Shown piece after piece: positions 20,263 through 32,529 of a stretch of DNA of 64,000 nt. The notes beneath the pieces are model-generated. The model ran no database searches. It was not told the origin of the DNA and saw only the letters and a program-made list of their open reading frames with translations. Position numbers and translations under genes: made by a program. Where the stretch lies: contig OX421497.1 in NCBI GenBank assembly GCA_949126835.1, positions 9,420,920 through 9,484,919 on the forward strand, written 5' to 3'. This DNA is from Anisus vortex (lineage: Eukaryota; Mollusca; Gastropoda; Planorbidae). Positions within the stretch are counted from its first letter, which is position 1. Every line of letters begins with the position of its first letter.

Positions 20263-21636
20263 TCGAAAACACCTTTTAGAAAAACAAAAACAAGCACTTC
20301 CACACACAGTCTTTCCGCAAGCGCTACGTCTACATTTAAATTTAAATGAATCTAAAGTTTAAATCGAAGTATTCGATAACAAGAACCATTTATATATTGC
20401 TATAGGGCGTTTGCAAGCAAATGACAAAAAGCACGTGATATTTGTTTACTTTGTTTAGTGGTGTATAAGTACAATGACCGCTGTATTAATAAAGTTTCAT
20501 ATAGGCTCGAGCTTTTTTTAAATGATGTTTTGTGTTTTAAGTCTTATTAAGATTTAAGCTGAATTATGTCTGTTAAATAAAATAGGCTATTTTATTATTA
20601 TCATAGACATAGATCATAGACGATGTGAGCCTATTGGTGACGACTAGATAGCCTATTCACCAACACTATCACTTGGCATCATAGCTGTTCTACTTAGCCA
20701 TTAGCCTAGCCTAAGAAACATTAAAAGTGTAGGCCTATAAAGTGAAATTGAAAGTGTAAATAGGTCTAGCCGGCCCTAGCCTAATCACATTAATCACTTA
20801 ATCTACAGTATTACTATTTACCTCCTTATTTTTGAGTAGGATAGCCAATATTCATATGTGAATTTGGCATGATAAGAGACTTCACCATAAGCCATATTTG
20901 TTCCTCAATAGTGGCTCTATTTAAAAATGACGTCACTAAAAAACTTAAGCTCCGCCCATTGCAAACACTCTATTCGTAGAAATCCGTCAATTTATGTGCC
21001 AGAATTAGGCTGTGTGTATTGTATTTTTTCATTTAACTAGATTTTATTCCCGTCAAAATGACGGAGAAAAGAATGACTACCTTTTTGTTTTTATTCTTTT
21101 TTTAATTTATTATCTTTATGTTATCTTATTGTATGTTTCATATCCCTACTATAAGTTTGTTCGTAAAAGTGTAAATTTAATTATATTTGCGAAAACGACG
21201 ATCATGACTATGCAAATGTGGGTAATTTTGATTTTGTCAACCTTGAAACGCTGGTGGTACTAGAGTAAAAAGTTATGTATCAATCTATAGGACTATAATT
21301 TACTCCAAAGCTTCCCTCGTCATTTTTAAGTTCATCTTCCCATAGATCGCTTGCTAGATTTCATTTCAAAATCGACAAATGATGCATTTCACTCATCTCT
21401 CCACCCAACTTATAACAGTAGTGGAGTCTACCAGTATACTCTTCTGTTACATTCAACTGTAACTGTGTTTAGTTAAGACATTACTTTCTTAGCCATTCCA
21501 TGAAAACTCTCTCTATATATATATATATAAGCTTAAACGACTGTGTGCGGAGGGATTCCGAACCCCATTGATTAATTTAAAGACAAATGACCGTATTGTC
21601 TCATATGTTACTTTTGCGATCTAGCTTGCGGTATGT
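20263..21636. other. unassigned AT-rich DNA
   Basis: No gene is recognised. It contains clustered GCCTA motifs at about 20640-20790, a CRE-like TGACGTCA at about 20929 and a (TA)n stretch near 21515. None of these supports a gene by itself. Confidence 0.4.
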
Positions 21637-21705
21637 GCCATCCTTATCTGAGTGGTTAGCGTATCCGACTGTCATGTGTGTGTCTTGGGTTCGATTTCCG
21701 ACTGA
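21637..21705 (+). mobile_element. tRNA-like sequence, probably SINE head
   Basis: TATCTGAGTGGTTAGCGTAT resembles an A box and D arm, and GGGTTCGATTTCCGAC resembles a B box and T arm. Spacing resembles tRNA-Asp, but the anticodon and acceptor stems do not pair well. A T-rich stretch follows. This is more likely a pseudo-tRNA or SINE head than a functional tRNA gene. Confidence 0.45.
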
Positions 21706-22896
21706 TAACTTTTTTTTCTTTTTCTCCTTAAATTTTGTTTTTCCATTAATGTTCCTTTTTTTTTTATTAAAGATTGTAGGTGCCTAAATAAATTCGGGAC
21801 TTAAAGCTTTCCTAAAATGTTTCCAGTAAGTAATCTAATAGTCTAATTATATTTTGGACGCATGCTGGAGACGGGTGTTCGATTCTCAGCCAAACCCAGG
21901 GATAGTCGTTATGGTTAATAAAATGCACTTTTTAAAAAACCCGATTACAATAATTATTTTAAATTCCTTTCGAAAATGTTTTCAGTAAATATTTTTTAAA
22001 AATAATTATTATAGTTTCATGTCATTGTAGTTTATAAAATGTTTATATAATGTATCTTATAAATGTGGTGGGTTTACAGACCGCCTTTCACAATGATTAG
22101 ACAACAGCTTGGATCAATTTGCTCTGGTGGTAACACACCAAACAAGCATTTATTAGTATATAACCAGACAGGTACCCAAAACGAGGTGACCAATCAGTCG
22201 GGATAAAATTGAAACTATCTAAATACCAGGACGTTGGGCACGACAGTGTTGTTATATAAATCTTTCGGCAGGTTGGAATCAAGTCAGCCGACTGCACAGT
22301 GCACAATGCGCGCTGTTTTGATTTTAGGTATTGCCAACTCTGTGCTGTCAAACTAACCGATTTTACATAGGGCACTATATCACATAAAGGACTGTATTTT
22401 TTTCCCGGGCAGCGCAGTGAATTTAGCTTGTAATTTATAAGCAATAACTGTGGTATAAACTATGAGGAAAGCATTTCTTTCCCGTTAATTCCACAATGCA
22501 TAATATGTGCAAACAACTTTAAAGTGTTTTCAAATGTATTTTCCTGTCAATTACATGTGATAGGCTAACTGCTTCGTCGCCCTGCACTATTCGTTGATTG
22601 ATCAGCCGTCCTACTAAAGATATAAAGCCAAGAAGCAGTATATAACATCCGTGTAACCGTACGTTTGTAATGAAAAATGACAGACTCTCTTTTTATTAAA
22701 AATCTACTTAGAAACGCGTGCTTGGGGAATTTTTTATTTTTTTTTAATGTTTAATTGAAGTAGTCTCGTACATTGTCAAGAATCGTCTTTCGTTACAGAG
22801 CAAACACTTTCAATTGCAATGTTACCACTTTGTCTGAAGCAAGTTAAAAGTAATGGAGATCTAGGGAACCTCGATCTTTAAACCGCTTGTGTAGGT
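21706..22896. other. unassigned AT-rich DNA
   Basis: No convincing gene. A second B-box-like GGTGTTCGATTCTC is at about 21875 without a partner A box. A 115-codon minus-strand frame at 22097-22444 matches nothing I recognise and has no supporting context. Confidence 0.4.
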
Positions 22897-24412
22897 CAGG
22901 GGTCGGCAACCTTTTGTTAATGGTGTGCCGAACTAGGATTTCTAAATCATTCAGCGCGCCAACGGCCTAAATTTCAGCCTGCTCTATTATAGCCTACTTG
23001 TTTTTTTTTTTTAAAGACAATTAATTTAACTCTGTGACAGGACCAAGGCCAAAAGCAAATGAAATATATATAGAAAATCGTCAAAGGCATTTTAATATTT
23101 AAATACAATATTTTATGACTAAACTTTCACATATATGATAATTATTTTGTAAAGGCCTACATTATCGTTTGGTTGTCAAGATGAGGATCTAGTTACCTAG
23201 TAAGTGAGTGAATTGATTACATTTTGTACTGAGATTTTCTTTACTTTGTTTAAGATTAGGAAAAGGGCTCGATATTTTCATTGAGAGGAATTGATAGCTA
23301 ATAATCATACACACTGGGTAGTTAATGTAATGAATAAGAAATGCGCATAATATACTTTTTTAATCACATAATATTTATATAATTTTCAAATACTCTTTAC
23401 AGTTTGGTCATTATAAAGTTATAAATTGTTGGCCCCTTAGTCTTTTGTATTAGAAAAATAAGAACCATAATATTAGAAATATTAGCGCAAATAAAACGAG
23501 CCAGTTGTTTCCCTTTCATTAAAAAAAGTTCCTAAATTTGATACAATAGTGATGCCAAACAAGTTATGTTTTATAATATAACAAATATTACTGACTATTG
23601 CTGACTAATTATTATTTCTTTATATAATTCCACCATTATGATATTCATTACAAGATTTAATTAGAGAGATACAATTAATTTACGCTAAACAGTTGTAAAT
23701 AAACATTTCCTGCATTAATTGTTTGTTCATTTAACCATACGGGGTTTATCTTTTTAACATTAGCCTAATAATGACAACAACTGCATAATATAATGCTATT
23801 AAAAAATTTAATTTATTAAATTAATAAAAACAAATTTTGTTTTAGAATAACTTATATTTATGTTTAATTATAGAAGAGGGGCATAAATACTCTTATGTAA
23901 TTAGTCTGTATCAATTAATTAGCGCATTGTCTTGAATGCTCTTCGCTAATTTATAATGGCAGATAGCCTACATATTATAGTCATTTCTGAGTAGTGAAGT
24001 GTAAGTGACCTCTTTGAATGCTTAACAAATTAATGCTTTTGAATGCTTTCATGCAGAGCATTCACAAGTTTTATATAGCGCCCCAGGGCAAAAGTTTCAG
24101 CGCCGCCCCCTTGCATACTGTAACTGCTTGTTTAATGCTATATTTGCTATATTTAGACTACATTTGCCGCCCCCTGGAAATATCGCCCCCCCCCCCCCCC
24201 CACGTGAGGACACTGCTTTCATGTGCAATAAATACAGTTCACAGGTGTAAGTTGATTCAAAAGCTGAAAAAAGAGCGAATGAATGCACGGCAGTTGAGAA
24301 TAGCAGATGACTTTCCTAAGTATCTTCCTTTCATTGTTTTTGGATGCGTAAAATTCAACTGGCAGCGTTTTAAAATACATACATTTAAAATACATCTACA
24401 TCTAAGAAGGTT
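22897..24412 (-). mobile_element. hAT element, CAGGGGTCGGCAACC family, truncated
   Basis: Starts CAGGGGTCGGCAACCTTTTG, the inverted form of the right end of 27439-28578. The interior matches the reverse complement of the 55265-57099 copy over long stretches (for example TTGAATGCTCTTCGCTAATT, CTCTTTGAATGCTTAA). Homology stops near 24412 and no second TIR is found, so the end is lost. A younger MITE interrupts it at 24054-24215. Confidence 0.75.
24054..24215 (+). mobile_element. hAT-type MITE, intact 162 bp
   Basis: Perfect 8-bp TSD CTTTCATG (24046-24053 and 24216-24223). Ends CAGAGCATTCAC and, inverted on the right, CAGTGTCCTCAC match at 8 of 12 positions. A C run of about 16 lies near the right end. 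It is the smallest clean copy of the family that includes 12014-12975 and 15994-16161. It sits inside the older hAT at 22897-24412. Confidence 0.88.
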
Positions 24413-25256
24413 GTAGTTAGATCAAACCAGTTAGGTTTGATGAGGTATAAAAAATGATTCCATGATTGAAAGTCTTGCCTTTGTTTAGAAAATTCCGCTT
24501 TGAGAGCTTCGAACTTTATACTAAAAAGCCCAAATATATATCGTAATATATGCCTTAATAAAGGGAAATACATATAGTCAAATGTTTGAAATTGATTTCA
24601 CTCAAGATATAAATCCATTTCAATGATTAATGATCAGCGATGAGCTGAACAAAAAATGTGCGAACCTCTGACATAGAGTTCTATTTTACTTACAGTCTGC
24701 AAAAGTAGAAAAACATTTATAGAGAAATTAGAATTTGTATTAAAATATTTATTTTTACTTTACTTACTTCAGGGCTTACTCAATTCTCTACAAAAATAGA
24801 GAGAGCCAGCCTTGGATTCGACTTAAAAAAAAAGATCGAAACTAAAGATATATCCTGGGATTTGCTTTCTACGTTTCCATTTAATTTTAATATCTTTTTT
24901 TTTATGTTAGTTCCTCTCCCCCCACCCCGCTCCTTTATTTCCAGATCGTATTGGGAAGGCAAGTAGGCCTATTACACTCCAAGGCCAAAGTAATACCATT
25001 ACCTTAAACCACTACTTTAGTACAGGTATAATCTTATAGCGGAGTATTATAGCCTGCTCACGACCTTGTCTCTATGTTGACATTAGTTTGTTTTTTCACT
25101 TAAATCTATTCTCAGTTTCCCGGATCAAATAAATTCAAATGAGGTCAAAAGGTGCAAGTCTTAAGTTCTCAAGTAATTGAAATGTGATTTTCTTTTAAAA
25201 CTACTCTAGTTATAATCTAGTTTTTTTTCTTCATATTTTTGTTTGTTTGTTTAGGG
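24413..25256. other. AT-rich region without recognised features
   Basis: No frame, TIR or tandem repeat was recognised. Confidence 0.4.
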
Positions 25257-25541
25257 GATGGGCAGAACAGGTTCGTCCATATAGGCAACCTAGGCGGTGG
25301 CCCAGGGCACACAATTATTGGGGGCGCATGATTGAGAATTTTTTTCTTAATTTGGGGATTTAAAAGTATAAACTCAATTAAAGTTGAGTACTTCTGCGCG
25401 CTACTAGCACATACAGACGAATTACTAGGTTTCTCCCAACTGAAGGCACTTTTAATGAGGGCGCAGAATTTGTTTTCGCCTAGGGCAACAGAAAAACCCT
25501 GGCGCCGGTCCTATGGATATGGGGCGTTACCGCCTAGTGAG
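25257..25541. mobile_element. possible MITE, hAT-like ends
   Basis: The block contains GCAACCTAGGCGGTGGCCCA near the left and TAGGGCAACAGAAAAACCCT then GGCGCCGGTCCTATG near the right, a pattern typical of hAT-derived short elements with CCTAGG/GGCGCC ends. Exact ends and a TSD could not be fixed. Confidence 0.35.
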
Positions 25542-26519
25542 TAGGCAAAGAGAAGTTGTTTTTATTTTTAAATAGATGCCTAGTGGGAATTTGATTTGCG
25601 ATATGTATTTTATTAAGAGAATCCAGTTTAATATAGAAATTATAAAATGCGCAATAATTTAATGCGGATTTAGTGAATCCTGGTTAAATTGGGCAATGGA
25701 CATGACTTCAGCATAACATCGATGTAACATGAATGGTTTTCATGTTAAGGAATATTTCTCAGATGGCCCTTACATTCAAAATGCATTCATCTGAAGCCTG
25801 AATAATCACCAAACACTCTAAAATGCAGGCTCCAAGCGTTTGTCGACGACTTCCATCGAAGCGTGCTAAGGCAAGAGATAAGAACACCGATTTGTGGCGA
25901 CAGACAAACCAGGATCCACATTGACCAGCAGATCGCTACGCTAAAATGACGATGCATAAGCACACCCTACGGGAAATATAACAAGACATCACCAGACAGA
26001 CTTTGCAGTAGATCCGACAGGAAAAAAAGATGTGTCGGTCAGTGGCGTAGCTAGGGAGGGGCAGGGGGTACATATGTCCCCGGGCGCCACGTCACGGGGG
26101 TGCCAAAATGAGTATTAAAACTAATTATTTAATTTTATTTTGATGTAAACTAATGTATCCCAAATACGTTTGCAAGATTGAATTTTGGAGCTCCCCAAAT
26201 ACCTTCATTACTAAACCAGTTGGCAAGCATGATTTTGGCGCCCCCATTGAGCATTAAGGGGCGCCATTCTACTCATACAACAAATTACACATCCACAATG
26301 TAGGATTGCTGATGGCGTTTTTTTTTAAACAAAGATTAATTCGGGTTTAAATATTATTCTTCATATACTGAAAGAGGCATCTGGTTTAAACAATTATACA
26401 GGTTAGATAAGATAATTATTTCGAGTCGAATATACTTAGCATGAGTACACTCAGCTAAACAGGATCCAGTTCTTATCAAATTTTTTGGAACAGTTGAAAG
26501 TATATATTTGTTTTTCTCT

Positions 26520-28690
26520 CATTCAACAACCTTTGGGGAGAATTAAAAAGTGTTGTGCCAATCACAGTGAAGAGGGAGTCAGAAACACGCTGGAATGCAC
26601 GATCAGAAGCTGTTAAAGCTATTTATGAAGGACTAGATGAACTAGTAGGGCTGTTGGACAAATTATCAGAAGATGCAACTATGACGACTGACACCAGAAG
26701 TTATGCAGAAACTTTGCTGGCAGGTATATTAAAATTTAACTTCCTAGTTTTGTTACATTTCTGGAACATCATACTTGGGAAAACTGTTCGTGTCCAGAAA
26801 CGGCTGCAGGATCCTATGAATTTCAGGGAAGCAGCAAGCATCTGATCTTAAAGCGCTGGAGCAAGAACTTGTCAACATTCGTGATAATTTGAGCCAGGTT
26901 GCGGTAGACAATGGAAAAACAAGATGCGCAACTTTGGGAATCGAGGTTGACAGAAGGATTAGACGACAAAGGAGGATGCCTAGAGAATTAGCAAGAAATG
27001 CAGGACTTTCTGCAGAAGAAGAAATTGCACGTGATATGAACAGCGTTATTGATAGACTCAGGAGATATCAATACGGTTTTTACGTCTAAAAAATCTAAAC
27101 ACCAAATTAGGATTTTTACTAGACGTCAAAACTCTTCTCCCTGAGACAAATGTCGATACACTTCGTCAAAATTGCAAAATTTCTACGACACTGACGTCAA
27201 TGGTCACGAATGGTGTACAGCAATCGAAGACTGCAAAATGCTGCTCAGTGCCCGGACTGAAGTTCTACCGGAAACTTTGGATCTTCTTGGTTTTGTTGTT
27301 TCATATTTATATATTTCTGAATCTGCGCATTTCACTGCAAATACTTCTAACGATTTCATTTGCAAGCTGTGGGCGGTCCTTCAGCTAACTGAAGCTTACT
27401 TTGTCTTATTTAATTGAATGGGACAAGATCGTCTGAGTCAGGGGTCGGCAACCTAGGGCACGCGTGCCAAATTTGGCAGGCAGAGCGATTTTCAATGGCA
27501 CGAGAGAGACTTCCATGAGGTGTATTTTTTATTGATGAAAAAAGATGTTTTTTTTATTGATGAAAAAACAAACATTTTCCAGTTCTTAATGAGAAAAACT
27601 GACTGTTGAAGACGAAGTTTCTGAATGACAGAGCGACACATTTCAGTTAGTTGAACGCATTTACAAGGACGGGTTAAATCAAGTGGGTTAAATGGACAAA
27701 CAATTAATGTAGGAAATGTTTATTTACAACTGTTTAACGTAAATCAATTGTATACCTCTAATAATTAAATATTGTAATGAATACCATAATGCTGGATTTA
27801 TAAAAAAAATAATTAGTCAGTAATATATGTTATATTACAATACATAACTTGTTTGGCATCAATATTTAATCAAAATTAGAAATATTATTTGAATTAAAGG
27901 GAGATAATTAGCCCGATTTATTTATGCTATTATTTCTAATATTGTGCTTCTTATTTTTCTTTTTTAATTGACTAAATGACCTACAACTTATAACGTTATA
28001 GAGTCTAGTGACCAAACTGTAAAATGTAGTTGAAAATTATATAAAAATACATATTAGATCTATATGACTAAAACATTTCATGCACATTTTTTAAACATTA
28101 CATTAACTACCCAGTTTGTATGATTACTACATACGAATTCCGCTCTACTATAGTTTCACCGTTATTTTCGCTTAGCAATTGAGCTAATTAAAGACAATCT
28201 CAGTTAAACTGAGAATAAACTATCATCAAAATTATCAGTTGCTAGATCCTTATCTGGACAACCAAATGATAATGTTTACAAAATCATTACCAAAAATAAT
28301 GTGAAAGTTTGGTAATATTATTTTTTTGGTATAAATGCGAATAAAAAGGTTGATAATCACAAATGCGTTAATTATTGTTATTAAATATAAAACGCTTTAC
28401 CGTTTTTTGTCATAACTTTCCTTTGCTTTTGGTCTTGGTCTTGCTACGGAGTTAAATTATCTTAAAAATAAAATAAAACAAGTATAATAAATCAGGTTGA
28501 CTTTTAGCCTGTTGGCACGCTGAACGGTTTAAAAATCTTAGTTTGGCACACAATTAGCAAAAGGTTACCGACCCCTGGTCTGAATGACTCCTTAGCATCG
28601 AAAGAGAAACACTTGAGAATATTAATTTTGACAACGTGATTGACGAGCTTGCGACAGTCAAATCAAGGAGGATCAATTTGTTGTAGACTA
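26520..28690 (+). pseudogene. hAT transposase, ZMYM/TTF-type, C-terminal half, broken
   Basis: The enzyme would cut and rejoin its transposon's ends. Readable pieces in order: 26529-26827, LWGELKSVVPITVKRESETR then WNARSEAVKA, the typical hAT catalytic-core stretch with the R-W pair; 26840-27089, LKALEQELVNIRDN and RCATLGIEVDRRIRR; 27250-27390, LRISLQILLTISFASCGRSF, corresponding to the conserved S-ERSFS region of the dimerisation domain; just before the insertion MGQDRL, and after it ND and LSIERETLENINFDNVIDEL. The last stretch is the hAT C-terminal dimerisation motif, ending in a stop near 28683. The N-terminal zinc-finger part and first catalytic block are missing. At least four frame changes plus stops show it cannot be expressed as one protein. 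Similarity to ZMYM1-like hAT proteins is from memory. Confidence 0.8.
27439..28578 (+). mobile_element. non-autonomous hAT inserted in hAT transposase
   Basis: Ends CAGGGGTCGGCAACCT and, inverted, CAGGGGTCGGTAACCT. TSD GTCTGAGT/GTCTGAAT (27431-27438 and 28579-28586) matches 7 of 8. The insertion falls between the MGQDRL and ND...SIERE parts of the transposase. The interior is AT-rich and non-coding. Relatives occur at 14533, 22897-24412, 49083-49264 and 55265-57099. Confidence 0.9.
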
Positions 28691-29061
28691 TGTCTATTCC
28701 AGTCATGTATAATTAGTAGAATATTTTTGTTTCCAATAAATTGTTTACAATCGTATAGAGACTTATTAGACTGTATTCCATTTCATTAAAATACCAGATG
28801 CTTTGAAAATGAACCATATAAACCGAGAAGGGGCGCAGACTTTGTGTCATGTCTCCGGGCGCAGATGACCCTAGCTACGCCACTGGTGTCGGTCGTCCTA
28901 AAAGACAAACCCCGATACGATCCCATCAAGAAGAAATGAAAAGCTGCAACCTTTCGTGTGGTAAACTGAAATAAAGACTTCCCAGAATTTAGTGCACTGG
29001 AGGATTTAATTGGTGGTTCTTGGTTTCATGAGGAACTAAATGAATTAACTAAGCCCCCTAC

Positions 29062-29338
29062 CTGTGGCGTATTTAGTCATGTTCCACCTGTTCCAATGGA
29101 ACAGGGGGCCCTCACAGAAAAGGGACCCCCACACATTCGAAAAAAAATGTTTACGTCTTTTCTTTCGGCAATTAGAATAGTGCTGTTGTAGAAGCGCACA
29201 ATGAACAAATAGATCTACTGTGAATGGGAAATCAAAATTCATTGCTAACTGACAGTGGCAGGATCGAGTCAACGAGGGGGCCCCCACATAAATTTGGCTT
29301 GTGGGAACAGGGCCCCCACAATCCTAAATACGGCCCTG
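29062..29338. mobile_element. short hAT-like element
   Basis: The left end CTGTGGCGTATTTAG and the inverted right end CAGGGCCGTATTTAGG form an imperfect TIR. Internal GGAACAGGGGGCCCTC and GGAACAGGGCCCCCAC are also inverted. Flanking octamers CCCCCTAC and CCCCTTAG match at 6 of 8. It follows the LINE C-terminal remnant directly. Confidence 0.6.
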
Positions 29339-31550
29339 CCCCTTAGGCCTACCATGGGTGCCATAAGCACGTGATTATGTGTCGTAATTCTTTCACATTA
29401 ATTTTGCAAACTAGAATACACCCTCAACACCAATTATTTTACTGCGTGATGATAAACTGGGTCCCTTGTGAAAGAAAAACAATTTTGATGAATTTTAGCG
29501 TACAGTGATTAGACAAAAACTGAAAAACAAACGGAGATTTAGAGAATAATGTTCGGATTTAACACATAGGCATCCAATATGCATGACTAGATCTTCCAGA
29601 TGTACGGTACACCATAACCATTAACCCCCAGCGGAGTACCATCATAAATCGAGAAAGGAGAGGGATGTTATTTAAAAAAAATAATTGACTGATAAGAGAC
29701 AGAAAACAAACAGTTTTGGTTGATATCTTATATAATATAAACTGAATTTTTAATTGACCAGTTTTGATTCGCAACTTTAATCACCTGTTGGTCGAACAGC
29801 CGTGTATAATAACACTATTTTATTTGTCACATATTAGGCTACTTAAGTATTAAGTCAAAAATATTACTAATTGAATTGTCACTAACAAATTGGCTAAGCT
29901 GGCAACGCTTTAGACACTCACCTGGTATCACAAGGTCACAAAAAGGCGGGAATGGTCAGGAGATTCCAAAAGGTAAACATGGACAGCTGCCAAGGCTGGA
30001 AAGGAGAGAGATAGAAGACTTAGTTAGACGTCAGTAAGTGCCAGATGGAGTCTCAGTTGGGAGTTGGAAATAGACGTTAGAAGAACAATTAGTGTATTAT
30101 TGGTAAACATGTTTTAAGTAATTAGAAGTTGTATGTATATTCCTGAATATTATTTGTGTTGTAAATACTCAATCAATCACTTGCTAAATTTGTGCTACAC
30201 TTTACCATTGTCTTGTAATTTGTTTAGAGTTTAGAGATTTAAATAACGTTTAACTATTTTCGGTTTACGCTCTCCATTCCACCAACACATGAAATTCAAC
30301 CAGGCTGAGAATTCACTTCAATTAAACATTAAACTAGAAATCTGTCTTTTATGTCTTTCGGTGTATTTTATTAAATTATTTTCCTGAATTTCGAAATTAT
30401 AATGTAATGCTTTGTACTTATTATTACTCTGCTTTTCGACCATTTCTCAGAAAGGGTTTATTGCTTTTGGCAATAGTTTTGTGTCTGGAATTATTGCAGA
30501 TCTATCAAAATTTTTTTTTGGTTTCCCTGCATAATGGATTGAAGTTAAGTCTAGAACTAATAGCTGGTGCTTATAGATCTACACTTGTCCAAGTGCGAAA
30601 CGTTACATTTTGATTTTAGCTTGCGTTTAAGCTGAACATGTAATCAATATATCTGCAGAGATGAAAAACAAAACATGTTGGAAACTGTCAGTTAACATAT
30701 AATCTATTTCTATTAGTTTAATTTTTAAAGAAAAAAATAATTTAGGGATGATTCTGACTTGTGTAAAAATTGTGACTCTATGTCGGTGTGTATAATATGT
30801 AATGTGTGTGATTGTTCATATTACTTTGTAAAATTTGTTTTTTGTATGTGTTCTTTGTGATGTGTTTGTGTGCTCCTGTGTATGTGTGCGTGCTCACTCT
30901 ATGCGAGAGTTATAATGTATGTGCGGGAGATGTGTCTTCCCACATATGCCCAAACCAGATTTGTGTATGATGTGTCCTGTGTTTGCCTAATGTTTTTGAG
31001 ATGTTTGCTGTATATGTGGTGTGGTGTAAATGCAATATGTGCGTGTTGTGTTTGATATATTTGATGTTTTTGGTGTGTTTCTGAGGTGTTTGTCAGTTTG
31101 TCTATGTAAACGACATTACCCATGAATGTCTAGGCAACTCCATAATGGCGTAGTCTAAAAGTGGAATAACAACTCTCTTTGAACTGTCTTCGTCGTCTCT
31201 GAAGAAGCGTAGAAAAGGTGAGCCGCGTTGCAAGAAATAACTTTGATGTGCTTTTCATGTCACCAGTGAGACCATTTAAGCGCCAGAAGTCTCACTTTAT
31301 GACTCACTACCATTTTTATGTCTTTTACATCGACGATGACTTCGAACAGGAAATAAAATCTGCATTCCATAAATGTGACTTATAAAACAAAAAAAACACC
31401 AACAAAACATTTTTATACGGACCATATTGACATTAGGAAATGCGTACTTTTAGGAACTGTTCATTATAAATAGAAAGTTATTTCCGTGTTGTTACAGACT
31501 AGTTTACGGATCAACGGGTTCGAAATTTGTAGTTTTCTGACTTAGTATTA
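29339..31550. other. unassigned DNA, part GT-rich
   Basis: No gene is recognised. From about 30780 to 31110 the plus strand is strongly TG-rich (TGTGTGTG, TGTTTG), which produces spurious open frames on both strands. The rest is AT-rich. Confidence 0.45.
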
Positions 31551-31558
31551 GTCTAGTA

Positions 31559-31738
31559 CAGCGATGGCGAACCTATGGCACGCAGAGCCATTTCTGTGGG
31601 CACGCGAGCATTTACCAAAAATGAAAAAGCTAAGTTATGGTATTTGGTTTTAATTGCTGTGTTGGCACGTTGAAAGAAATAAGTTGGTCTTGTGTTGTAC
31701 TTTGGGCACGAGGCCTCAAAAAGGTTCGCCATCACTGG
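31559..31738. mobile_element. short complete hAT MITE
   Basis: 180 bp, ends CAGCGATGGCGAACCT and inverted CAGTGATGGCGAACCT (15 of 16), with perfect 8-bp TSD GTCTAGTA (31551-31558 and 31739-31746). There is no coding capacity. Confidence 0.92.
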
Positions 31739-31746
31739 TCTAGTAT

Positions 31747-32529
31747 ATCTGTATTGAGTATTTGTTGTTGTTGTTATTTTGAGTTAGAGTTAGTTTTCGT
31801 TGACAATGAAAACACAAGTAGTGAAGGATTAAAACCAGTTTTGACCATGAGGGTTCAATTTCAAACTGATCAAAGGTGCGGGCATCGATTGGCAGATCGT
31901 GCAATGTTCACGGTCCTGGAGGTTAGAAAGGCTTCTGGCAGCGATCGTATTTTTCTAGGACTCATTGAAGTTGCTCACGGGTCGAAACACCACATAACGG
32001 GCCAAGAGATTCTTTATCAAGACAATTAGTTGTCAGACATATTATATTTAAAAAGAAAAATGCTTATTGATATTAAATAGTAATAATTAAAAATTGAAAG
32101 ATGTTAACAAAATGGTGTGATAAAAAAACAACAACTATTTATTGTAAAATTTAGAAGTACTGAATAAATGAACTCTTTTAAAAGCTAGACAGAATTCAAC
32201 CAATAATCTTTTCTTGAATACAATGCAATTAAGATGAGTGTTTTATAAAACACTATAACTTAAATAAACACCCGCTAAAAACTTCCTTTTTTTTGTTGCT
32301 TTTTTGTGTGTAAAAAAAAATTTTGTATCCATTTTTAATGCATTATCCTTCCGAAATAGTTATACGTTTTAAATAGTTAAATGTTTTAAATAAATATATG
32401 TTTTAATATATAATAAGACACATAATAAGTAGACTATTTAAAAGAAAAAACAACAACTGTAAACCATAATGTCCCATTTATATTATATTGTCCAAATTGC
32501 AAAAATTTAATGCCCAGAGAGACACAGAC
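31747..32529. other. unassigned AT-rich DNA
   Basis: A frame ending at 32029 runs partly through the MITE and partly through less AT-rich sequence (about 31830-32029), reading FQTDQRCGHRLADRA. It matches nothing I recognise. The rest is AT-rich with no visible structure. Confidence 0.35.

Larger units (their letters stand above)
26040..28885 (+). mobile_element. hAT transposon with perfect TIRs and TSD
   Basis: Perfect 17-bp TIR CAGTGGCGTAGCTAGGG at both ends and perfect 8-bp TSD GTGTCGGT (26032-26039 and 28886-28893). Length is 2846 bp, of which 1140 bp is a later hAT insertion (27439-28578), leaving a 1.7 kb parent. It contains a decayed transposase (26520-28690) in the plus orientation. 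The upstream non-coding part (26060-26510) is AT-rich with GGGGGCGCCA-type subterminal motifs. The same TIR occurs at 16756. Confidence 0.93.
25826..29058 (+). pseudogene. LINE ORF2 C-terminal remnant, split by a hAT
   Basis: Before the hAT, LQAFVDDFHRSVLR, NTDLWRQTNQDP and NITRHHQTDF...GKKRC are readable across several frames. After it, VGRPKRQTPIRS, EEMKSCNLSCGKLK and GGSWFHEELN follow. The order (F..CLRRIL, LW..TNQ, GHTLR, NITR, GRPK, WR.L, WFHEEL) is that of the C-terminal end of non-LTR retrotransposon polyproteins. The GK-RC-VGRPK motif is rebuilt when the hAT and one TSD copy are removed. Multiple frameshifts and stops make it dead. There is no evidence of the reverse-transcriptase core in this copy. 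Confidence 0.65.

Noticed and set aside
21637..21705. Functional tRNA-Asp gene
   Set aside because: A and B boxes are present but the anticodon and acceptor stems do not pair, so it is listed as tRNA-like only.
22097..22444. 115-codon minus-strand frame
   Set aside because: No recognisable motif, no splice context and no nearby gene. A length of 115 codons can occur by chance in 64 kb.
31637..32029. 130-codon plus-strand frame
   Set aside because: The first third lies in a hAT MITE and the remainder matches nothing known to me. Retained only as an unassigned region.
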